Notes: generated from the letters alone by a model not told the origin. Counted from the stretch's first letter, positions 8,508-17,099 are shown. The stretch: 64,000 nt of DNA from Promicromonospora sp. AC04 (GCF_003058225.1 NZ_QBUG01000007.1:1-64000), one strand, 5' to 3'. Made by a program: numbers and translations.

Positions 8508-9494
8508 TCAGCTCGAGTCGCGGACGATGAGGCGCGTCGACAGGGCCACGGTGCGAGCCACGTCCGTCACCATCCCGTCCAGACGTTCCAGCAGGAGGCG
8601 CGCGCAGGCCCGCCCGATCTCCCGCGCGGGGTTCTCTATGGTCGTCAGCGGCGGGCTGACCAGGGACGCCGCTTCGATGTCGTCATAGCCGGTCACGGCG
8701 ACGTCGTCGGGGACCCGCAGCCCGCGGGCCCGGGTCGCGTCCAGGACACCCAGAGCGATCAGGTCGTTGGCCGCGACTATCGCGTCCGGACGGTCGTCGC
8801 GGTCGAGCAGGGTCGCCGCACCCTTCCGCCCGCCCTCACGGGTGTACTCCTCGAAGACCACGTCGTCGCCGCGCACCGGGAGGCCGGCCGCGCGCAGCGC
8901 CGCCTGGTATCCCTCCAGGCGCTGCTGCGTGGGAACCACGGACTCCTCCCCACCCAGGAAGGCGATCCGACGGCGGCCCCGCTCGATCAGGTGCGTCGTC
9001 ACCTCACGAGCGCCGCTGACGTCGTCGGTGTGCACGAAGTCACCGCCACCGGGCGGCGCCTTCCCGAGCGAGACGAACGGGATGCCGGCGTCGTGCAGCT
9101 CGGCCAGGCTCGACTCCGGCAGGCCGAACGGCGCGGCGACCATCGCGTCCACCCGACGCGACAGGAGCCGGTGGATGGCGCTCGCGGAACGGTCCATGCC
9201 GCTGGCGTCGGTGACGGTCAGCAGGATGTTGCGGGGCACGAGCACGTCCTGCATCCCGACGGCGACCAGCGGGTAGAAGGGGTTCTCCAGGGTCGGCACG
9301 ATCAGCGCGATCGTGCCGGTGCGCCCACCGCGCAGCTGTGACGCGCCGGGGTGGGCGCGGTAGCCGAGGCGCGTGATGGCCGCCTCGACGCGTGCCCGGG
9401 TCGCCGCCGCCACAGGGCGTCTGCCCGTGACGACTTGCGAGACGGTCGACACGCTCACGCCGGCGGCCTCGGCCACGTCGCGAATCCCGACCAT
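8508..9494 (-). CDS. LacI family transcriptional regulator
   Basis: LacI/GalR-type regulator of 328 residues. The helix-turn-helix is at the extreme N terminus ([19 protein letters not shown]) followed by the hinge and a periplasmic-binding-protein-like sensor domain ([47 protein letters not shown]). ATG at 9494 with GAGGAG 6 bases upstream; longer in-frame extensions lack the family fold. It is the first gene of the transporter strand and lies opposite the ADP-ribosylglycohydrolase operon. Operator-like GCAAA palindromes in the shared spacer suggest it controls both. Confidence 0.9.
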   Translation of the reverse strand: MVGIRDVAEAAGVSVSTVSQVVTGRRPVAAATRARVEAAITRLGYRAHPGASQLRGGRTGTIALIVPTLENPFYPLVAVGMQDVLVPRNILLTVTDASGMDRSASAIHRLLSRRVDAMVAAPFGLPESSLAELHDAGIPFVSLGKAPPGGGDFVHTDDVSGAREVTTHLIERGRRRIAFLGGEESVVPTQQRLEGYQAALRAAGLPVRGDDVVFEEYTREGGRKGAATLLDRDDRPDAIVAANDLIALGVLDATRARGLRVPDDVAVTGYDDIEAASLVSPPLTTIENPAREIGRACARLLLERLDGMVTDVARTVALSTRLIVRDSS

Positions 9495-9534
9495 CACACG
9501 CTCCTCGTAGGCCTCGCGCGCCGAGGGGCGGCAC

Positions 9535-9548
9535 GCAAAAGGTTTTGC
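9535..9548. promoter_or_regulatory. LacI-type operator candidate
   Basis: GCAAAA-GG-TTTTGC, two perfect 6-bp arms around a 2-bp centre, lies 41 bp upstream of the LacI-family start codon. The AT-rich arms stand out in this GC-rich sequence and resemble GalR/LacI operators. Likely autoregulatory. Confidence 0.6.
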
Positions 9549-9588
9549 AGTAGCATCCTGCATGAACCCCCTGTGATGCAAGACACAA

Positions 9589-9612
9589 GCGCAAACACCT
9601 GCGCAAACACCG
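9589..9612. repeat. 12-bp direct repeat with GCAAA half-sites
   Basis: Two adjacent copies of gcgcaaacaccn in the spacer between the LacI gene and the divergent hydrolase operon. Each carries a GCAAA element like the arm of the palindrome at 9535-9548, so they may be extra half-sites. Confidence 0.5.
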
Positions 9613-9643
9613 AGCTGTCGAGGATCCTCAGGGTGCTGGATCC

Positions 9644-9661
9644 ATGCAAAACGTAACGTTC
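9644..9661. promoter_or_regulatory. Second LacI-type operator candidate
   Basis: GCAAAACG followed by the AACGT-A-ACGTT palindrome (9650-9660), about 45 bp before the first ADP-ribosylglycohydrolase gene. It shares GCAAAA with the 9535-9548 site. Position fits control of the plus-strand operon. Confidence 0.5.
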
Positions 9662-9705
9662 CGAGGCGCACCTGCCGGAGGACGGGTGCCGAGGAGCGGA
9701 GGACC

Positions 9706-10734
9706 ATGAACAACGATCGGGCGCGCGGGGCGCTGCTCGGCCTCGCCATCGGCGACGCGATGGGCGCGCCGACCGAGGGCATGACCCTGCCCGCGATCCG
9801 CGAGAAGTGGGGCCGTGTCCGCGGGTTCGTCGACCCGGACGCCGCAGGCACCGACGACACGGAGTACGCGGTGCTGTGCGCCCGTGGCGTGCTCGCGGCG
9901 GGCGCCGGGCTCACCTCGCAGGTGGTGGCCGACACCTGGCTGGAGGCCCTGAGCTCGCAGCGCACCGGGTTCAACCGGGCGGGGTTCAGCGAGATGATCG
10001 CGATCGCCAACCTCAACGCCGGCATGCAGCCACCCGCCAGCGGGCAGCGCAACGCGGAGACCTGGAGCGACGGCGCCGCGATGCGCGTCGCGCCGATCGG
10101 CGTCTACGCGGCCGGCGACCCGGCGCTCGCCCGGCGGATGGCCCTCGCCGACGCCCAGGTCAGCCACTCCCGCGACGGCATCTACTGCGCCCAGGCGATC
10201 GCCGCCGGCGTCGCCGCCGCCATGGTCGAGAACAGCATCGACCCCGTCCTCGACGCCATGCTCGCGGCGCTGCCCGCCGACTCCTGGTCGTCCCGCATGG
10301 CACACCGCGCCGTCGACATTGCCGCACGGGCCGGGTCGCTGGAGCAGGCCGAGGAGGACCTGTTCGAGACCATCCCGCTCCGGCACTACATGTGGGCGGA
10401 CATCGCGCCCGAGGCGGTAGCGCTGACCATCGGCTTGCTGCGCGCCAACGACGGGGCGCCGAGCGTCATCGAGTCGGGGGTCAACATCGGACGGGACTCC
10501 GACACCATCGCGGCGATGGCCGGCGCGGTCGCCGGCGCCCTGCACGGCGCGAGCGTGTTCGACCCGGCCCACGTCGACCAGGTGCGGTCCGTCACCGGCC
10601 AGTGCATCAAGGCCACAGCCGGCACCGACCTCATCGACCTGGCCGACGCGCTCGTCGAGCGCGCGGCTCTCGACCGCGTGACCCACGGCGTCGTCCGCGA
10701 CGAGACGACCCTCGGCAAGGAGACTCGGGCATGA
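9706..10734 (+). CDS. ADP-ribosylglycohydrolase family protein (complete metal site)
   Basis: Member of the DraG/ARH fold, 342 residues; family members use a binuclear Mg site to cleave N- or O-ribosyl bonds. Both metal motifs are intact: GTDDTE at about 48-53 and GRDSDT at about 262-267, with the N-terminal GDAMGAPTE signature. No signal peptide, so cytoplasmic. First gene of an operon facing a LacI gene and sugar-type importer, and overlapping the second hydrolase gene by ATGA. The setting argues for breaking down an imported ribosylated or similar compound rather than reversing protein ADP-ribosylation. That is an inference. Confidence 0.85.
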   Translation: MNNDRARGALLGLAIGDAMGAPTEGMTLPAIREKWGRVRGFVDPDAAGTDDTEYAVLCARGVLAAGAGLTSQVVADTWLEALSSQRTGFNRAGFSEMIAIANLNAGMQPPASGQRNAETWSDGAAMRVAPIGVYAAGDPALARRMALADAQVSHSRDGIYCAQAIAAGVAAAMVENSIDPVLDAMLAALPADSWSSRMAHRAVDIAARAGSLEQAEEDLFETIPLRHYMWADIAPEAVALTIGLLRANDGAPSVIESGVNIGRDSDTIAAMAGAVAGALHGASVFDPAHVDQVRSVTGQCIKATAGTDLIDLADALVERAALDRVTHGVVRDETTLGKETRA

Positions 10735-11741
10735 CCGACGACCGCCTCGACCGCGCCGTCGGCGCCGTCCACGGCCTCGCGCTGGGTGATGCCCTCGGCG
10801 CGCCCGCCAGCGAGCACCGGACCGTCCGCGACCCCTGGGTCCGGCAGATGCTGCGCAAGGGGGCACTGGAGCTCGACGAGTCTCGCGTCCTGCGCCCGGT
10901 GGTGCCCTTCGTGCTCACCGCCATCGACTCGCCGCCGCTCGTGGCGACCGACGACACCGAGACGTTCGCCGTCGCGGCGCGCGTCCTGCTCGACTCCCCC
11001 ACCCGGGACGACGGCGACCTCTTCGACACGTGGCGCGCGCTCCTCGACACGCCCGACACCTGGACCGGTCCCGCGCAACGATCGGCGCTGCTCAACGCGG
11101 CGGCCGGGCTCCGGCCGCCACACACCGGCGCCGACAACCCCGCCTTCTACGACGACACGGCGCTCCCCGGCGCCCTCGCCGCCGCGATCGCCGGCGGCGA
11201 CCCCGCCGGCGCCGCTGACCTCGCGCGCAGGTACGCCACGATCACCCACGACGGCATCGGCGTGCACGCGGCCGTCGTGTTCGCCCGGCTCGTCGGCCAC
11301 CTGCTGGACGGCGCGCCGATCCGGGACGCGCTCGACGCCGTCGCCGACGACCTCGCCGACGACGACTGGCTCGCCGACGGCGTGCGCGACGCGCTCGGCA
11401 TCGTCGACGGGGCACGGTCCCCGTTCGGGGCGGTCCCCGCGCTCGTCGCGCGGTTCGCGCCCCGCACCTACAGCCACCCGGGCACCGTCGCCGAGACGCT
11501 GCCCCTCGCGCTCGCCCTCACCGCCGCCACCCAGGGCGACCACGAGACGGCGCTGCCGCTCGCGCTCACGGTCGCACGGCACCAGGACAGCCTGCCCGGC
11601 CTCGTCGGCGCGCTGTGCGGCGCCTCCGGCAGCGCGCCGGACGCCGCCGACCTCGACGTGCTGCAGGGCATCACGATCCCCGCGGTGGCCGGGCAGTCGC
11701 TCACCGCCCTGGCGACCGGCCTCGTGACGAGAAGACCATAG
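10731..11741 (+). CDS. ADP-ribosylglycohydrolase family protein (altered C-terminal metal motif)
   Basis: Second DraG/ARH-fold protein, 336 residues, with low overall similarity to its neighbour. The N-terminal signature (LALGDALGAP) and first metal motif (ATDDTE, about 73-78) are intact. The C-terminal motif that reads GRDSDT in the neighbour is ARHQDS here (about 282-287): the first Asp is His, the second Asp is kept. It may bind metal differently, act on another substrate, or partner the first enzyme. ATG at 10731 overlaps the upstream stop. Confidence 0.8.
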   Translation: MTDDRLDRAVGAVHGLALGDALGAPASEHRTVRDPWVRQMLRKGALELDESRVLRPVVPFVLTAIDSPPLVATDDTETFAVAARVLLDSPTRDDGDLFDTWRALLDTPDTWTGPAQRSALLNAAAGLRPPHTGADNPAFYDDTALPGALAAAIAGGDPAGAADLARRYATITHDGIGVHAAVVFARLVGHLLDGAPIRDALDAVADDLADDDWLADGVRDALGIVDGARSPFGAVPALVARFAPRTYSHPGTVAETLPLALALTAATQGDHETALPLALTVARHQDSLPGLVGALCGASGSAPDAADLDVLQGITIPAVAGQSLTALATGLVTRRP

Positions 11742-11751
11742 GAGCGATCCC

Positions 11752-12597
11752 ATGCGCGCACCCGACGGCATCCCGAGCCTGCCTCCCAAGGTCCTGGCCG
11801 CCGCCAGCGCGTGCGCAGGAGGGATCACCCGGATCGAGTCGCTCGGTGGTCTCTCGGGACGCATCGTGGCCAGGGTGCAGGGCACCGGTCGTTCGGTGGT
11901 CGCCAAAGGCCCCGTGTCGACGCCGGAGGTAGAGGTCGCACGCCGCTTCCCCGAGCTGCTGCTCAGGCACTCCGTCCGCGTCCCGAGGGTGTTCGCCACG
12001 CCGGAGACCGCCGATGACGGGACCTGGATCGTGATGGAGTACCTGCCCGACCCGCTGCCCCAGGGACGTTGGGGCGCCGACGGGCAGGTCATCGCCATGC
12101 TCCGCGCGCTGCACACGCTCCCGTCGGACGCCGTCGAGGACCTGCCCGGACGATACCTGCCGGGGTGGGACGACGCCCTGACCGCGAGCGCCGCGTCCAC
12201 GCTGGGCGCGGACGACGCGGTCGTCGACCGCCTCGCGGTGCTTGCGGAGCGCGCGCAGCCGCTGTTCGACCCGCGGTGCGTGGTCTCGGGTGACCCCAAC
12301 CCGCTCAACTGGCGCGTCGACGGCGAGCAGTGCCCGGTGCTGCTGGACCTGGAACGCCTCACGGTGGCGTCCCCGGCGCTCGACCTCGCGATAGTGCTGG
12401 CCGGGCTGCCGGACCGGGCAGCGGCGGCGGCGGTGACCGCCGCCTACGGCGCGGGAGCGCCGACCGTCGACGAGGTGCTGCTGGCGAAGGCGTGGAGCGT
12501 CGTGGAGCTGGCGGCGACGGCGGCGGACGGCACCCCTGCGCACGACGTCGTCATGTACGTCCGGCCGGCGTTCTTCTCCTGGCTCGAACGGCTCTGA
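11752..12597 (+). CDS. Aminoglycoside phosphotransferase (APH)-fold kinase
   Basis: Small-molecule kinase of the APH/choline-kinase fold, 281 residues. A probable ATP-binding Lys lies in VVAKG (about 52). The catalytic loop is VVSGDPNPLNW (Asp about 181, Asn about 186), the usual His being Ser. The metal-binding segment is LDLERL (Asp about 199) followed by SPALDLA. It starts 10 bp after the second hydrolase gene with GGAG in front. In this operon it may phosphorylate the sugar or aglycone released by the hydrolases; antibiotic resistance is possible but the context does not favour it. Confidence 0.75.
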   Translation: MRAPDGIPSLPPKVLAAASACAGGITRIESLGGLSGRIVARVQGTGRSVVAKGPVSTPEVEVARRFPELLLRHSVRVPRVFATPETADDGTWIVMEYLPDPLPQGRWGADGQVIAMLRALHTLPSDAVEDLPGRYLPGWDDALTASAASTLGADDAVVDRLAVLAERAQPLFDPRCVVSGDPNPLNWRVDGEQCPVLLDLERLTVASPALDLAIVLAGLPDRAAAAAVTAAYGAGAPTVDEVLLAKAWSVVELAATAADGTPAHDVVMYVRPAFFSWLERL

Positions 12598-12652
12598 GCA
12601 CTCGAACGGCTCTGAGCGCCCGGACGGTTCTGACCTCGACCGGTTCTGACCT
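12583..12652. repeat. 18-bp tandem repeats over the kinase stop codon
   Basis: The last codons and stop of the kinase gene (ctcgaacggctctgag plus two bases) are repeated once exactly and twice more in degraded form downstream. The copies are non-coding and convergent with the WYL regulator gene. Confidence 0.75.
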
Positions 12653-12713
12653 CTCTCACGCGCCAGGATCGCCGCGCTGCCGGGCGCGTCATCATGGCCG
12701 AGACCACTGACGT

Positions 12714-13715
12714 CTACGCCGTCGCCGTCGCGGCTGCCGTCAGCCTCTTCGCGAGCTGGGACACGAGCTTCCGCAGCTCGCCAGGGGCGTCGATGACAAC
12801 CGGGCAGTCGAGTGCGGCGATGACCGCCGGGATCCAGTCCAGACGTGCGGCTCTGATGTCGACGCGGAACCACGGCGGCGCGTCGGGTCCGTCCGTTGGT
12901 GCGGGGACCTGTTCGAGGATCGCGACGCTGGGCGGCAGGCGTGCCTCGATGTGCTCCTTGCCCGCCTGTATCCGAAGCACGACGTGATGCTCGTAGTCGG
13001 CCCGTGCGAAGCCCTCGACCAGCCGCGCCGGTGCGCCATCCCGCACCGGCGGCCGGAACGTTCCGGGGAGCGTTCGGACGCCGGCGATGCGGTCGAGCCG
13101 GAACGTTCGCTCCTCGCGCCGCTGGGTGTCGAGAGCGACCACGTACCACCGACCCGCATAGGCGACCAGCTCGTAGGGATGGATGGTCCGCTCGGAGGGG
13201 ATGCCGTCGCCCGAGCGGTACCGCATCGCGAGCGGCAGGCTGAGGTGGACGGCGTCCGCGACGGTGAGCAGGACCTCCGCGTCCGGTACCGGGACGTGTG
13301 TAGAAGAGTGTGTAGAAGAGGGAGCGAGCACGGCGCTGTCGAGGAGTGTGCGAGCGCGTCCCGCCAACCGTTCCGGCAGGGCACGTCGGATCTTGGCGAT
13401 CGCCGTCTCCGCCGCGGCGGCGGAGACCCCCGGGTTCTGCGCGGTGCGGATCGCGACGAGGCCGAAGAGCACCGCGAGCGCCTCGTCGCCGCTCAACATC
13501 AGCGGGGGCATCCGGTATCCGGCGGCGATGCGGTAGCCGCCATACCTCCCGCGGACGGACTCGACCGGAATCTCCAGATCGAGGAGGTGGCCCACGTAGC
13601 GCCGCACGGTGCGCTCGTCGACCTCGAGCCGGCCGGCGAGCTCACCGACCGTGCGGGTGCCGGAGGACTGCAAGAGCTCGAGCAGCTGCAGCACCCGGGA
13701 CGTCGGTCGCGTCAT
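12714..13715 (-). CDS. WYL-domain transcriptional regulator (YafY/DeoR-type HTH)
   Basis: Regulator of 333 residues. The N-terminal winged HTH is about 3-55 (ELAGRLEVDERTVRRYVGHL) followed by a GRYGGYRI wing. The central WYL domain is about 130-210 (IHPYELVAYAGRWYVVALD, then the RTFRLDRI segment), followed by a WCX-type C-terminal domain. The ATG at 13715 has AGGA just upstream and leaves the palindrome at 13734-13758 entirely in the promoter; an ATG six codons earlier (13733) has no Shine-Dalgarno. Divergent from the VOC gene, which it probably controls together with itself. Confidence 0.87.
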   Translation of the reverse strand: MTRPTSRVLQLLELLQSSGTRTVGELAGRLEVDERTVRRYVGHLLDLEIPVESVRGRYGGYRIAAGYRMPPLMLSGDEALAVLFGLVAIRTAQNPGVSAAAAETAIAKIRRALPERLAGRARTLLDSAVLAPSSTHSSTHVPVPDAEVLLTVADAVHLSLPLAMRYRSGDGIPSERTIHPYELVAYAGRWYVVALDTQRREERTFRLDRIAGVRTLPGTFRPPVRDGAPARLVEGFARADYEHHVVLRIQAGKEHIEARLPPSVAILEQVPAPTDGPDAPPWFRVDIRAARLDWIPAVIAALDCPVVIDAPGELRKLVSQLAKRLTAAATATA

Positions 13716-13733
13716 GTTCCTATCGTCCCGCAT

Positions 13734-13758
13734 ATACCGGGCGGATACTGCCCGGTAT
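13734..13758. promoter_or_regulatory. Perfect palindrome between WYL regulator and VOC gene
   Basis: ATACCGGGC and GCCCGGTAT form perfect 9-bp arms around 7 bases. It lies 18 bp upstream of the chosen WYL start and about 70 bp before the VOC gene. YafY-type regulators commonly bind such sites in the intergenic region with a divergent target; the assignment here is by position only. Confidence 0.6.
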
Positions 13759-13828
13759 TGCTCCTAGCGTGTCATCCGGGCCCACACCCGTGCGCCCGGA
13801 AGATCCGTACACAAAGGAGCTCAGCACG

Positions 13829-14212
13829 ATGGACTTCTCCGCAACCCGCATCATGACCGACGACGTCAAGGTCCTGGTCTCCTTCTACGAGCAGGTCACG
13901 GGGATCGAAGCGAGCTGGCTCCACGAGCTGTTCGCCGAGATCCGGACCGGCTCCGGCACCCTCGCGATCGCCAGCACCGCTACGGTTCCGCTGCTCGGCG
14001 AGGGCGTGGCAGAGGCCCGAGCGAACCGATCCGTGACGCTCGACTTCCGAGTCGACGACGTCGACGCTCTCTACCCGTCGCTCCGGGACACGGTCGAGGT
14101 CTTCGTCAACGAGCCGACCGACATGCCGTGGGGCAACCGGTCGCTGCTCTTCCGCGATCCCGATGGCAACCTCGTCAACTTCTTCACGCCGCTCGGCGCG
14201 GCGGCCTGTTGA
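13829..14212 (+). CDS. VOC-superfamily (glyoxalase/bleomycin-resistance fold) protein
   Basis: Single-domain vicinal-oxygen-chelate protein of 127 residues. Typical features are SFYEQVTGIEASW near the N terminus, the FRVDDVDALYPSL strand-helix, and the C-terminal LLFRDPDGNLVNFFTP signature. ATG at 13829 follows AAAGGAG. Members of this size are small-molecule-binding or dioxygenase-like proteins; the substrate is unknown. Its position opposite a WYL regulator is a common actinobacterial pairing. Confidence 0.85.
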   Translation: MDFSATRIMTDDVKVLVSFYEQVTGIEASWLHELFAEIRTGSGTLAIASTATVPLLGEGVAEARANRSVTLDFRVDDVDALYPSLRDTVEVFVNEPTDMPWGNRSLLFRDPDGNLVNFFTPLGAAAC

Positions 14213-14219
14213 ACCAAGG

Positions 14220-15473
14220 TCAGTCGCTGTCGCCGCCGTCGGCCCGCGGGAGCGCGCTGCGCGACGAGGCCGCGACCATCGCCAGGCACAGCGCCGCCGC
14301 GGCAGCCCCGAAGCCGAACGTCTCGCCGTACGACCAGGTGTCCCGCAGCCAGGCGAGCACCATCGGGACGAAGAACCCGAGGTAGGTCAGGGAGTAGAAC
14401 ACGGCGGTCAGGCCCGCGAGCTGCCCGGGACCTGCGATGCGCGCTACCTCGCTCAGCCCCGCCACGAGCACCAGGCCGTAGCCGGTCCCGAGCACCATGG
14501 CCGCCAACACGCCCAGCGGCAGCGAGAGCGCCATGGACGCCCAGGCCGCGAGCGCCATCCCGGCCGCGACGACGGCGAGCGCTACCACGGACGCGCGGGC
14601 CGACGACGGTGTGTCGATCCGCCGGGCCACCACCTGGACGCCGATGCCGCAGCCGAGCGCGAGCACGGCCATGATCCCCGCGAACGCGATGGGGATGCCG
14701 CCGACATGGTCGGTGAGCAGGCTGGGCAGCACGGCGAAGGCGCAGCCGGCGCAGCCGAACACCCAGGGCGCGAGCGGCACCACGACGCGCAGGAAGCGCG
14801 GGTGCCCGACGGCGGTGATGCGCAGGTCGTCGAGCAGTGGTGCCCGCATACCGCGTGGGAGGCTCGGACGGGTCTCCGGTACGCGCAGCAGCACGAGCCC
14901 GGCGAGCAGTGCGCCGGCCGCGTGCAGCACGTACGAGAGGAGCGTTGGCCACGGGGCGAACTGCGCGAGCATCGCGGCGACGCCCGCGCCCGAGAGGAAC
15001 CCTGCGGTCAGGGACAGGGACCCTCGCCGAGGGCCTGCGGCGCGGTCGCCGGTGGCCGCGCTGAGCTCGGTGAGCCAAGTGGATCCCACGGCCATGGCCA
15101 GGCCGAGCGCGACGCCGCACAGCAGGCGTCCGATCGCGAGGACCACCGGGCTGGCCGGGTCCAGCGCGAGCACGAGCGACCCGAGCGCGGAGATCGGCGC
15201 CGCGGGCAGCAGCAGCGGGCGGCGCCCGAACCGGTCGGACAGCGGTCCGCCGAGCAGCAGTGCGGGGACCAGGCCGAACACGTACACGGCGAGCAGCGCG
15301 TCGACGGTGACCGGCCCCATGTCCCCCTGCTCGCGGTACATCACGAGCAGCGGGGTGAACTCGTTGCCGCCCCACGCGACGGCCAGCAGGACGGCGGCGA
15401 CGGGCCACCAGGTTCGCTGTCCCACGGTGCGCCGGTTCGAGGCAGAGGCGTCCCCGGGGCGCGAGTGTGGCAT
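14220..15473 (-). CDS. MFS transporter
   Basis: Major facilitator of 417 residues with about 12 membrane spans, the first at WWPVAAVLLAVAWGGNEFTP. The motif A loop is visible (GGPLSDRFGRRPLLL). ATG at 15473 has GGAGGA 7 bases upstream; the frame extends upstream but without a better start. Probably an exporter of unknown substrate. It is convergent with the VOC gene at 7 bp, so shared function is not implied by strand. Confidence 0.87.
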   Translation of the reverse strand: MPHSRPGDASASNRRTVGQRTWWPVAAVLLAVAWGGNEFTPLLVMYREQGDMGPVTVDALLAVYVFGLVPALLLGGPLSDRFGRRPLLLPAAPISALGSLVLALDPASPVVLAIGRLLCGVALGLAMAVGSTWLTELSAATGDRAAGPRRGSLSLTAGFLSGAGVAAMLAQFAPWPTLLSYVLHAAGALLAGLVLLRVPETRPSLPRGMRAPLLDDLRITAVGHPRFLRVVVPLAPWVFGCAGCAFAVLPSLLTDHVGGIPIAFAGIMAVLALGCGIGVQVVARRIDTPSSARASVVALAVVAAGMALAAWASMALSLPLGVLAAMVLGTGYGLVLVAGLSEVARIAGPGQLAGLTAVFYSLTYLGFFVPMVLAWLRDTWSYGETFGFGAAAAALCLAMVAASSRSALPRADGGDSD

Positions 15474-15507
15474 GACCACATCCTCCGCAACCGGCGCCCG
15501 GGTGAAC

Positions 15508-15535
15508 AAGCCGTGGGGCTGTGAGGGTGCGCACA
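15508..15535. repeat. 28-bp direct repeat, copy 1
   Basis: Identical over 28 bp to 17100-17127 (begins AAGCCGTGGGGCTGTG, ends GTGCGCACA). This copy lies about 35 bp upstream of the MFS start codon. Confidence 0.9.
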
Positions 15536-15593
15536 TGCGCGTCGCCGCTCCGAACGACTGCCTGGGCAACTACTAGTGCGTGGAGCGGGTTAC

Positions 15594-15628
15594 GTTACGG
15601 AGGGTGAACATTGTTCACTCTCCGTAAC
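15594..15628. terminator. Long-stem hairpin downstream of the membrane-protein gene
   Basis: Arms 15594-15610 and 15612-15628 (GTTACGGAG... / ...CTCCGTAAC) pair over 17 positions with one G-T pair; the innermost bases would form the loop. No T-tract. It lies about 200 bp past the stop of the membrane-protein gene and resembles the hairpin at 17173-17209 in position relative to the 28-bp repeat. Confidence 0.55.
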
Positions 15629-15824
15629 CCTCCGCCGCGTACCCCTCGCCCGTCGGCGGGTCGGCCCCGAGCACGTCGCGCCGGTCGTCCGGCACGGCAG
15701 CGAGCCGTCGGGCGGCGTGCGATTCGAGCAGCTACGCCCGTCGTAAACCGCGTCGGACTCGCCGGGCAGGCACCCAGCGGCGCGCCCCGCTTCGAGTGGA
15801 GCCGCGGGTAACGCGTTCGCTCTA

Positions 15825-16943
15825 TCACCTAACCGATCGACTCACGGAGCGAACTCTAATCAGTTCCTTCTTGGCCGCCACCAGGGTCATGTCGTGCAAA
15901 GCCCTCGCGGGACCACGGCCTGTGAACCCGGCAGCTATGGCAACTACGGTCGCGCAGTGAGCACCGAGGTAGAGCACGAGGAACGGACCACCGTTTGAGC
16001 CGAATACAACCGCCGCCGACCCAACCAGTGCCATGTTTGCCAGGGTGACCGAAATGGCGCTTGCATAGGCGACAACGGCCGCCCAACGCTGGCGGAAGAG
16101 CAGATCGACAGCCGCTCCGCCGAGTGCCTTCACGACGAACAACCACATCAGCGCCGCGGCCGCGATCACTGCGGCGTGCAATCCACTCCGAGGTAGTGCC
16201 GCAAGCAACGGCTGCAGGGCGCAGAAAATGAACAGACCCACGGACGCTCGCCGCCCGGGCGTTCGATCCCCACCCGAAACCTCCGTGGTTCGCCTCTCGA
16301 CCACGCGCTCAGCCCGTTCTCGATCCACCTGAACCACGTCATACGCAAAGGCCATCGCGTAGTTGAGTTTCCGGGTCTGAAGGACGATAAATGCACCTGT
16401 CATGACCGACACAACTGCGCCGATCGCGTCTCCGCTGCCTCCCGACCTCCAGAAGGACGCGACCAGCAGACAGCATGACGCAACGAGCAGGCTGCATGTC
16501 GCCCACTCGCCAACGCTGACGCCGACAAGCGTGCGCAACTCGTGGACGAGCCGACTATCGTCCCGACGTCCGCTCAATCGGCGCTGACGTGCTATCGCCT
16601 GGCCGCGGCGAATCGTGCTTCCCAACGCGCCCGGAACAGCAACAGCCAGTGCCAACAACGCCGCGAGGACACCCAAACGGACCGCTGGACCCATGAGCGT
16701 GAGCTCGTCGAATCCCCGTCGACTCACGTCCCAGAGCTGTTCCTCGAACGGGTCCATAGGGCCTTGCCACAACCCGGCGAGGATAGACAACCCGAAGACC
16801 CATGCCGTAGCCAGGAAAAGTTCCGGGATGGCCGACCGAATGGGGCCGGCAGGCAGACCATGTGATGGATCTAATGGCACTCGCCCGACGGCTCTCAACC
16901 GACGTGCCTCAGGATCGGGCCGTCGGGTCGGCACCGAGGGCAT
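15825..16943 (-). CDS. Hypothetical polytopic membrane protein, atypical composition
   Basis: Unrecognised membrane protein, about 372 residues if it starts at the ATG at 16943. About eight hydrophobic spans are visible, for example LFLATAWVFGLSILAGLW, LGVLAALLALAVAVPGALG and VGLFIFCALQPLLAALP. A charged central loop holds REERAERV-type sequence. Base composition is clearly lower in GC and codon use looser than in neighbouring genes, suggesting transfer. The start is uncertain because no candidate has a good Shine-Dalgarno; the frame stays open to 17132. The gene lies between two 28-bp direct repeats. Confidence 0.55.
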   Translation of the reverse strand: MPSVPTRRPDPEARRLRAVGRVPLDPSHGLPAGPIRSAIPELFLATAWVFGLSILAGLWQGPMDPFEEQLWDVSRRGFDELTLMGPAVRLGVLAALLALAVAVPGALGSTIRRGQAIARQRRLSGRRDDSRLVHELRTLVGVSVGEWATCSLLVASCCLLVASFWRSGGSGDAIGAVVSVMTGAFIVLQTRKLNYAMAFAYDVVQVDRERAERVVERRTTEVSGGDRTPGRRASVGLFIFCALQPLLAALPRSGLHAAVIAAAALMWLFVVKALGGAAVDLLFRQRWAAVVAYASAISVTLANMALVGSAAVVFGSNGGPFLVLYLGAHCATVVAIAAGFTGRGPARALHDMTLVAAKKELIRVRSVSRSVR

Positions 16944-17099
16944 ATCGAGTGGGGCGTTGACGCGGGGACGAAGAGGCACTGCAGAACCTTGCCGCAGACC
17001 CAGCGCGCCGTCCACCACAAGCGTGAGCCACGCCGGTAGCGCACAAGGACTGGCCAGCCGTACTAGGGACACACGCACACCGCAGCTGGGCGCCAGCTG

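Larger units (their letters stand above)
15474..15824. other. Non-coding region with repeat copy and hairpin
   Basis: No supported gene. It holds one copy of the 28-bp direct repeat (15508-15535), directly upstream of the MFS gene, and a long hairpin (15594-15628). The remainder, to the stop of the membrane-protein gene, shows nothing recognisable. Confidence 0.6.

Noticed and set aside
11752-12597. Aminoglycoside resistance gene
   Set aside because: The fold matches, but the catalytic His is Ser, similarity to known resistance enzymes is not apparent, and the gene is embedded in a catabolic-looking operon.
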